DNA of 10,410 nt from DASVHS01 sp036390755 (lineage in GTDB: Bacteria > Acidobacteriota > Thermoanaerobaculia > Gp7-AA8), in the NCBI GenBank assembly GCA_036390755.1, contig DASWBH010000069.1:1-10410 (forward strand), read 5' to 3'. Numbering within the stretch: the first letter of the stretch is position 1; each line of letters opens with the position of its first letter. The translations under genes and the position numbers were made by a program. Below the pieces are notes generated by a model. The model worked only from the letters and a program-made list of their open reading frames with translations, ran no database searches and was not told the DNA's origin. Positions 5,376 through 10,410 of this stretch are shown piece by piece.

Positions 5376-7290
5376 CGAGCAGACCGAGATCAGGTACGTG
5401 AGTTCTTCGCGGCCCCTCTGAATCGAGCGTGACGTTGTTCGGCGGCTCGCGGAACCAGCGGTTCTCCGTGCCCCGAAGAAGGAAGATGCCGATCGGCTCG
5501 GAGAGAAGCGAGATGACATTCACCGTGTCGCCTTTGCGCAGCCGCAGGCGTCCACGGAGCGGAGCAGCAGGAGCGCGGTTCACGTACCAGATCAGATCGG
5601 CGACCGCACTCGGCGCGTCGGCGCGCAGCTCGCTGCGATCGGGAATGCGATACGCGAGCGGGTGGTAGAACCACTGATGCGTCGCCAGCGCCGGCGATGC
5701 GATGAGCCGATAGTCGCCCGTCGCAGGCGCCACCCATTGCGCGACGCTGTGCTCGGGATCGAGTCGCACGCTCAACCCGGGTAACCAGAGATTGCGCCAC
5801 AGCGGCACATAGTGGTGGATGACGTAGATGGCGAGCTGCGGATTCTGCGCGAGCCAGACGGCCGCGTTGCGATCGCTGATCACCGCGGCCGGCGGATCGG
5901 CGATCCACTCGCTGATCCGATACGGCGACGCGTAGCCGTGCGACACGAGCTCGCGAATCAGATCCGGCAGGAACCAGAACTGATACGCCGGCTTCCGCCG
6001 CAGCGCCCACCCGACTCCGTCGAACACTTTCGAGAGCGGCGGCGTGTGGCCGTCCGCCTCGCGCATGATCAGGTCCTGATAGGCGAAGTCCTGCTCCTTG
6101 CCGCGAAAGATCGTGAGGACGAAGCTGATGAGCATCGCCGCGATCGTGAACGCCGCGATCGCGCGCATCGGCGCCCACCTCTCCACCTCTGCCGCGACGA
6201 ACGGCAGCATCAGCATCACGACGATCTCGAGGTGGTAGTTGTAGACGAACTTCATTTTCCAGATGAACGCCATGTTCGCGAGCTGCAGAACGGCGAGGAC
6301 GAACATCTGGTCGGGCTCGCGGAAACGAGCGAGGCCGCGCGCGAGGCCGATGAGGCCGAGGACGACGATGGCTGCGCCGGCGATGTCGATGCCGGTCCAC
6401 TCGAAGGCCTTGCCGGCACCGTAGATGCGAATGCCGAACGGCACGATCATCCGGTGCACGAACGCGAACGGGATGTTCTGCGCCCACCGATCGCCGAGGA
6501 TGTTCTCGACCCAGACGTGCTGGTAAAGCGGTCGAAGTGCACCGCGAAGCGCGATGTAGCCCACGCCGGCCGCGAGCATCGCCAGCACGCCGGCCACGAC
6601 AGTGAAGACGCGCGGCTTGAACCGCCACCGACGCTCCCGCGTATCGACGATGCCGTAAAGAAGAACAGTTAACGCGAGCAGCGGGCCGAGGCGGAGGTTC
6701 GCGTAGCCGGCCAGGCAGAGGAGCAGGCCGGCGAGGAAGGGACGCAGTCCGCCTTCGCCCCGCGGAGCGGGGAGAAGGTGCGGCGTAGCCGCGGATGAGG
6801 GGCCCTCACCCGGCGCGTCGCGCCACCCTCTCCCGCCAGCGGGAGAGGGCGAAAGCGCCACAAGCGCCGCCAGATACACCGCGCATCCGAGGACATCCAC
6901 GCGAAACTCGACGGCGGGCAGCATCAGCAGCGAGCTGCACGTCGCCAGCGCCATCGCCGTCCAGCGGCCGATCGGGCCCAGTCCCGAGCGGCGCATCCAC
7001 ACGTTGGCCAGCCAGAACGTCGCGATCCACAGCGGCACCTGGACGATGCGCATCCAGACGATCGCTGCCGCGCCCGGGCTGCTGGTCAGCGCAGAAAACG
7101 GCGCGAACAGGTACCACTGCAGCGGCGTGTGATGCTCCCAGAAATCGCGATACGGCACGAGACCCTGGCGCACCCAGTCGGTTGCGCGAAAGAACTCGAT
7201 CTCGTCCCAGTTCAGCGGCTGAAGTCCGAGGACGGGCAGCAGACGCACCGCCGCGGCGAGCGCGGTGACGATGACGAGCAGTCGCTTCAC
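5338..7290 (-). CDS. Polytopic GT-C-like membrane glycosyltransferase (PMT/ArnT-like)
   Basis: The protein has 650 residues when started at the GTG at 7288-7290. An N-terminal membrane anchor is followed by LNWDEIEFFRATDWV (26-40) and PYRDFWEHHTPLQWY (46-60), typical of the first external loop of GT-C enzymes, in which an acidic residue acts as base or metal ligand. About ten further membrane spans reach residue 393, and a C-terminal domain of about 250 residues follows. Starting at GTG gives a 4-bp GTGA overlap with the epimerase gene upstream; the longer open frame to 7500 runs through that gene. Residues about 147-180 come from a composite palindromic element. It likely moves a sugar from a polyprenyl-phosphate donor outside the cytoplasm; donor and acceptor are unknown. 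It is the last gene of the minus-strand operon, ending inside the isomerase gene. Confidence 0.85.
   Translation of the reverse strand: MKRLLVIVTALAAAVRLLPVLGLQPLNWDEIEFFRATDWVRQGLVPYRDFWEHHTPLQWYLFAPFSALTSSPGAAAIVWMRIVQVPLWIATFWLANVWMRRSGLGPIGRWTAMALATCSSLLMLPAVEFRVDVLGCAVYLAALVALSPSPAGGRGWRDAPGEGPSSAATPHLLPAPRGEGGLRPFLAGLLLCLAGYANLRLGPLLALTVLLYGIVDTRERRWRFKPRVFTVVAGVLAMLAAGVGYIALRGALRPLYQHVWVENILGDRWAQNIPFAFVHRMIVPFGIRIYGAGKAFEWTGIDIAGAAIVVLGLIGLARGLARFREPDQMFVLAVLQLANMAFIWKMKFVYNYHLEIVVMLMLPFVAAEVERWAPMRAIAAFTIAAMLISFVLTIFRGKEQDFAYQDLIMREADGHTPPLSKVFDGVGWALRRKPAYQFWFLPDLIRELVSHGYASPYRISEWIADPPAAVISDRNAAVWLAQNPQLAIYVIHHYVPLWRNLWLPGLSVRLDPEHSVAQWVAPATGDYRLIASPALATHQWFYHPLAYRIPDRSELRADAPSAVADLIWYVNRAPAAPLRGRLRLRKGDTVNVISLLSEPIGIFLLRGTENRWFREPPNNVTLDSEGPRRTHVPDLGLLVSAPIPTSSASP
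6752..6850. repeat. Composite REP-like element of four palindromes inside a coding region (copy 2)
   Basis: Four inverted repeats lie in succession: CCTTCGCCCCGC/GCGGGGAGAAGG (6752-6778, one mismatch), GCGGC-GTA-GCCGC (6780-6792), GGCGCG-T-CGCGCC (6812-6824) and CCCTCTCCCGC-CA-GCGGGAGAGGG (6826-6849). GGGCCCTCACCC (6800-6811) precedes the last two, exactly as in the copy at 3225. The 99 bases equal 33 codons, and the minus-strand membrane-protein gene reads through without a stop, producing SPSPAGGRGWRDAPGEG and LLPAPRGEGG. The flanking protein sequence continues normally on both sides. Confidence 0.88.
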
Positions 7291-8246
7291 GAAAGCGGTC
7301 CGTTTCGAAATTGCTCGACGATCTCGCCGATCGAGCGCCTCACAGCCTCCCGGCTGGTCAGCTTCGGACGCCATCCCAGCTTCGCCATCCGCCGCGTGTC
7401 GAGCTTCACCTGAGCGACGTCGCCTTTCCAGCCGCGCGGTCCGCCGGTGTACTTCACCTCGATCGAGTCGCGCTCGATGCCCATCGCGTGAATCGTCCAC
7501 TCGGCGATCTCGGTGACCGACGTCTGGTCGTCGACGGCGAGGTTGAAGCAGTTCACCTGTTCGCGCGCGTTGCGGTAGCCGAACTCGATTCCGTCGATGC
7601 AGTCGGTGACGTGAACGTACGGCTTCGACTGCGTGCCGTCGCCGAGGACCACGAGCTCGCGCGGGTTGTCGCGGAGGCGCAGGACGAAGTCGTGGATCAC
7701 GCCGTGCGTCGGATTCGGCCCGACGATGTTGCCGAAGCGGAACATCCAGCAGCGCATCTCGTAGTTGTGCCCGAACGCCGTGATGAGAGTCTCGCAGGCG
7801 ACCTTGCTCGCGGCATAGAGCGAGATCGGGAAAATCGGCCCGTAATCTTCCGGCGTCGGCATCACCGCCGGCTCGCCGTACACCGCTCCGCTCGACGAGA
7901 AGATGATCTGCACCGCGCCGGTGCGCCGCATCGATTCGAGCACGTTGTACGTCGCGAGCGTGCCGCCTTTGAGGTCGAAGTCCGTGTACTTCGTTCCGTA
8001 GCTGATGTCGCTGTTGGCAGCGAGGTGCCAGATCAGATCGGGCTTCGCGCGTTCCATCACGGCGACGACCTGTTCGAGATCGAGCAGGTCGAAATCGTGA
8101 AAATGAAAGCGCTCGTGTTTGACGACGTAAGCGCGCTTGCCGAGGAAAAAGTTGTCGATGCCCCAGACTTCATCTCCGCGCGCGAGCAGGCGCGGGATGA
8201 GGTTCGAGGCGATGAATCCCGCGGCGCCGGTGACGAGAACCCTCAC
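7287..8246 (-). CDS. NAD-dependent epimerase/dehydratase, extended SDR, NDP-sugar type
   Basis: The 319-residue protein matches extended short-chain dehydrogenases acting on nucleotide sugars. It has the NAD-binding TGAAGFIAS (6-14), HLAANSDISYG (74-84), the Ser of SSSGAVYG (117-124), the catalytic YAASK (Y144, K148), and a C-terminal substrate region with FRFGNIVGPNPTHGVI (169-184). It most likely epimerises, or dehydrates at C4/C6, an activated sugar; the exact reaction cannot be read from sequence alone. The GTG start at 8246 is supported by AGGGAG eight bases upstream, by the immediate start of the beta strand VRVLVTG, and by a GTGA overlap with the nucleotidyltransferase. Its stop overlaps the next gene in the same way. 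Cytoplasmic, central in the sugar-activation part of the operon. Confidence 0.9.
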   Translation of the reverse strand: MRVLVTGAAGFIASNLIPRLLARGDEVWGIDNFFLGKRAYVVKHERFHFHDFDLLDLEQVVAVMERAKPDLIWHLAANSDISYGTKYTDFDLKGGTLATYNVLESMRRTGAVQIIFSSSGAVYGEPAVMPTPEDYGPIFPISLYAASKVACETLITAFGHNYEMRCWMFRFGNIVGPNPTHGVIHDFVLRLRDNPRELVVLGDGTQSKPYVHVTDCIDGIEFGYRNAREQVNCFNLAVDDQTSVTEIAEWTIHAMGIERDSIEVKYTGGPRGWKGDVAQVKLDTRRMAKLGWRPKLTSREAVRRSIGEIVEQFRNGPLS

Positions 8247-8905
8247 GCCCCCAGCTCCCTCCTCGTCCTGGCCAGCTCCGCGGGCGTTCCGATGTCGAAG
8301 AACTCCCGGTCGACCACTTCGGCCTCGAGCTCCCGGCGCACCGCCAGCTTCGAATACACCTCGGCTTCGAACGAGCACGGGCGATCCGGCGGCAGCAGGT
8401 CGAGCACTTCGCGCCGCAGAACGGAAAAGCCGGCATCGACGTACGGCAGATCCTTCGCGCTCTTGTCGAAGCGCGTGACGACGCCGTTCGCCGCGTCGGT
8501 GTTGCCCTCATCGATGCGCGGGTACACCGCGAGGCAGTTGTCGGGATGCTCGTCCACGAAGCGATCGTAGTCGAAGCGGCGCAGGACGTCGCCGTACGTG
8601 AGGATGAATCGATCGGAAATCAGATGGCTCGCCTCGCGAAGGGCGCCGCCGGTACCGAGGAGCTCCTTCTCGCGGCTGTATTCGATGCGCACGCCGAAGC
8701 CGTCGCCGTGACGGAAGTGCGCCTCGATGACATCGCCGTGGTGGCCGACGAGCAGGACGAACTCTCTCAGGCCGCGCGACGCGAACGAGTCGATCACGAG
8801 CTCGAGAAAAGGGCGGCCGGCAACCGTGATCATCGGCTTCGGCAGCCCGCGCGCGAGCGCGCCCAGGCGCGAGCCGAGGCCGCCCGCGAGGATCACGACT
8901 TTCAT
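8243..8905 (-). CDS. Sugar-1-phosphate nucleotidyltransferase, HddC-like
   Basis: The 220-residue protein is a single nucleotidyltransferase domain with LAGGLGSRL (6-14), LPKPM (21-25), GTGGAL (84-89), YGD (104-106) and FFDIGTP (202-208). These are the nucleotide-binding, catalytic and metal-binding motifs of enzymes that convert sugar 1-phosphate and NTP to NDP-sugar. Length and the motif LPKPMITVAGRPFLE resemble D-glycero-D-manno-heptose 1-phosphate guanylyltransferase (HddC); glucose-1-phosphate and mannose-1-phosphate enzymes are alternatives. Together with the GmhA-like isomerase ending at 5375, this is suggestive of heptose activation, but the kinase and phosphatase of that pathway are not in the window. 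The ATG at 8905 gives a 4-bp ATGA overlap with the GT2 gene. The longer frame to 8968 is an overlap artefact. Confidence 0.88.
   Translation of the reverse strand: MKVVILAGGLGSRLGALARGLPKPMITVAGRPFLELVIDSFASRGLREFVLLVGHHGDVIEAHFRHGDGFGVRIEYSREKELLGTGGALREASHLISDRFILTYGDVLRRFDYDRFVDEHPDNCLAVYPRIDEGNTDAANGVVTRFDKSAKDLPYVDAGFSVLRREVLDLLPPDRPCSFEAEVYSKLAVRRELEAEVVDREFFDIGTPAELARTRRELGA
8255..8260 (-). promoter_or_regulatory. Shine-Dalgarno AGGGAG that fixes the epimerase GTG start
   Basis: Reading the minus strand, AGGGAG is followed by eight bases and then the GTG at 8246. This is the only strong ribosome binding site at a junction in the minus-strand operon; the other overlapping starts have weak or no such signal and probably depend on coupling. 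It lies within the end of the nucleotidyltransferase gene. Confidence 0.65.
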
Positions 8906-9570
8906 TCGCCCGCGCGCACGCGCCGCGCGCGCCAGAGCCTCTTGAACGTCCACACCGTGCTCGCCCATCGGTTCAACGTGGTCGTGCCGACGCGTTCGCG
9001 GTAATCGATCGGCACCTCTTCAACGCGAAAGCCCATTCGATACGGAATCACGAGCATGTCGACCGGCAGCGCCGGGCCGCGCGCGTTCCACCGCACGCGT
9101 TCGATCATCGACTTGCGATACGCGCGCATGCCGCTGTGCACGTCCGTCGTGCGGAGGCCGTGCAGCACGCGCGCGCCGAGCGCAAACACGCGATTGGCGA
9201 GGAAATTCGCGAGCGGCATCGCCTTCGGCCGGCGCTTCACGCGAGTGGTGTTGACGAGATCGGCTCCCGCAGCAACGCGGCGAACGAGCTCCGGGATCAT
9301 GTCGACGGGATAAGTGTCATCGCAGTCGAGCGTGACGACCACGTCACCGCTGCCTTCGCGCACCGCGCGGTCCATCGCCGGCCCATAACCCTGCGGCGGA
9401 AACTGCCTGATCACGCGGCAGCCGAGGCCCTCTGCAATTTCAGCGGTGCGATCGCGGCTGGAGTCGACGACGAGGATTTCCGCATCCGGAGCGGCACGGC
9501 GGATATCGTCGACGACCTTCGCGATCGCACCCTCCTCGTTCATCGTGATCATCGCCACCGTCAGCTTCAT
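8902..9570 (-). CDS. GT2 family glycosyltransferase, DPM/DPG-synthase-like
   Basis: The 222-residue protein begins MKLTVAMITMNEEGAIAKVV, the usual start of a GT-A fold family 2 transferase. It has ILVVDSSRDRT (32-42), QGYGPAMDRAVREGSGDVVV (60-79) and the metal-binding acidic cluster LDCDDTYP (81-88). HSGMRAYRK (145-153) and the late RERVGTTTLNRW (191-202) resemble the RxxGxSK-like segment of polyprenyl-phosphate mannose or glucose synthases. No C-terminal membrane spans are visible, so it would act at the inner face of the membrane, perhaps making a polyprenyl-phosphate sugar for the GT-C-like proteins nearby (inference). The start at 9570 shares one base with the stop of the upstream gene (TGATG), and its own stop overlaps the nucleotidyltransferase start. 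Confidence 0.9.
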   Translation of the reverse strand: MKLTVAMITMNEEGAIAKVVDDIRRAAPDAEILVVDSSRDRTAEIAEGLGCRVIRQFPPQGYGPAMDRAVREGSGDVVVTLDCDDTYPVDMIPELVRRVAAGADLVNTTRVKRRPKAMPLANFLANRVFALGARVLHGLRTTDVHSGMRAYRKSMIERVRWNARGPALPVDMLVIPYRMGFRVEEVPIDYRERVGTTTLNRWASTVWTFKRLWRARRVRAGE

Positions 9571-10410
9571 CAGAGCTCGTTGGCGAGCGCGATCGCGCGC
9601 TCGACGCACACGTCGGAGTTGATGTACTCGAACTGCGCAAAGCGGCCCAGGAGACGCACGCCGGCGCGCGCGATCGCTTCGCGCAGCTCCGTCACGTTCT
9701 TCCGGTACTCGAGGTCGTACACGGGATATCCGTAGGTGATCCGCACGACGCGCTTGTACGCAACGCTGCCCGGGTCGAGGAAGCCCATCGTCCGCAGACT
9801 GGCGCAGACGCGCGACACGATTTCGTCGTCGCTCAGCGTCCACAGGCCATCTCCTTCGTGCGCCGTGATCTCGGCCATGATGCTCGACTTGCCCGGCGGC
9901 ACCATGTGCTCGCTGAAGTTCTTCGGGAACGAGACGCGGTGGAACGGGATCTCCGGGTCGGGAACGTAGAGCGCCGTGTACGGATAGCCGCGATCTTCGT
10001 CGAGTCCTAGGAGCACGTTGATCAGCGAGTTGTACCGAAGGCGAGCGGCCGCGTCGCGAGCCTGCTGCGGCGCCGCGGGCCAGACCTCGAGCAGCTCATG
10101 AACCGGAATCGTCGAGACCAGCTCGTGATAGAGCCGCTCCTCGCCACTTTTCGTGCGCACGTGCCAGTGCTCGTCGAGCCACTCGATTTCTGTCACGGGC
10201 CAGCTCGTCGTGATCTCGCCTTTCACGCGTTTCGCGAACGCGTGCACGACGGACTCGTAGCCGCCTTCAATCGGATAGTAGAAATGCAACTGATGCAAAT
10301 ACCCCTCGGTCGGAATCCCGATCGCCGACTTGATCACGTCCTCCATCGGCGGCTTCGGAATCCGCGACACGAACTCGAGCCCGATCTTCTGCGGGTCGTA
10401 ATTCCAGATT
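9570..10410 (-). CDS. FAD-dependent amine-oxidase / UDP-galactopyranose-mutase-like protein (partial)
   Basis: The frame is open to the right edge, so the N-terminal Rossmann FAD-binding part is missing; 279 residues are visible. No start within the window is credible, because coding continues upstream of the GTG at 10370 (residues YDPQKIGLEF precede it). Family features are HFYYPIEGGYESVV, a substrate/FAD contact region of protoporphyrinogen-oxidase-like flavoproteins, YHELVSTIPVHELL in the middle, and the C-terminal GRFAQFEYINSDVCVERAI that closes on the flavin in this superfamily. In polysaccharide loci such proteins are commonly UDP-galactopyranose-mutase-like or carotenoid-desaturase-like oxidoreductases; which one cannot be told here. 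It is the most upstream visible gene of the minus-strand operon and overlaps the GT2 start by one base. Confidence 0.85.
   Translation of the reverse strand, partial: IWNYDPQKIGLEFVSRIPKPPMEDVIKSAIGIPTEGYLHQLHFYYPIEGGYESVVHAFAKRVKGEITTSWPVTEIEWLDEHWHVRTKSGEERLYHELVSTIPVHELLEVWPAAPQQARDAAARLRYNSLINVLLGLDEDRGYPYTALYVPDPEIPFHRVSFPKNFSEHMVPPGKSSIMAEITAHEGDGLWTLSDDEIVSRVCASLRTMGFLDPGSVAYKRVVRITYGYPVYDLEYRKNVTELREAIARAGVRLLGRFAQFEYINSDVCVERAIALANEL

Noticed and set aside
5812..6672. 286-codon plus-strand frame opposite the GT-C-like gene
   Set aside because: Asp/Arg/Glu-rich shadow of a hydrophobic gene, with no recognisable domain.
6752..6850. A frameshift or pseudogene in the GT-C-like gene caused by the inserted element
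   Set aside because: The element is 99 bases long and stop-free in the gene's frame, and recognisable membrane-protein sequence continues on both sides.
7311..8570. 419-codon plus-strand frame opposite the epimerase and nucleotidyltransferase
   Set aside because: Charged, low-complexity composition without motifs; both genes on the other strand have complete catalytic motifs.

Overview
The window is GC-rich and gene-dense, with bacterial gene organisation: short or overlapping gene junctions, GTG and TTG starts, and no introns or RNA genes that I could see. Sugar-nucleotide enzymes of the heptose type, polytopic GT-C-like transferases and REP-like palindromes suggest a Gram-negative-type bacterium, possibly Acidobacteriota or a deltaproteobacterium-like lineage. 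That placement is inference; nothing here fixes the phylum.

Left region (1-1936). The tail of an unrecognised plus-strand gene (stop at 172) meets a minus-strand pair: an ornithine cyclodeaminase/mu-crystallin family oxidoreductase (182-1150) and a small cupin (1143-1505), whose ends overlap by 8 bp. Upstream on the same strand is a DUF4186-type protein (1586-1936). Between the last two lies an unusual long hairpin made of inverted ATGAAGG heptamer arrays (1518-1593).

Middle region, plus strand (1967-5375). A secreted protein resembling an SGNH-hydrolase-like family, apparently without its catalytic Ser and His, is followed 26 bp later by a 596-residue multi-membrane GT-C-like protein. That protein overlaps by ATGA a GmhA-like SIS-domain sugar-phosphate isomerase.

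Right region, minus strand (10410-5338). Five genes overlap by 1 to 4 bp at each junction and form one apparent operon: an FAD-dependent amine-oxidase/UDP-galactopyranose-mutase-like protein (cut by the window edge), a DPM-type GT2 glycosyltransferase, an HddC-like sugar-phosphate nucleotidyltransferase, an extended-SDR NDP-sugar epimerase/dehydratase, and a 650-residue GT-C-like membrane protein. This operon converges on the plus-strand one, and the last genes overlap tail to tail by 38 bp.

Taken together, 1967-10410 looks like a surface-glycan locus. The isomerase, nucleotidyltransferase and epimerase could make an activated (possibly heptose-type) sugar. The GT2 and two GT-C-like proteins could load a polyprenyl carrier and transfer sugars outside the membrane. 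The most notable structural signal is a pair of related REP-like palindromic elements, one inside each GT-C-like gene, both carried in frame and read as the same peptide core despite the genes being on opposite strands.
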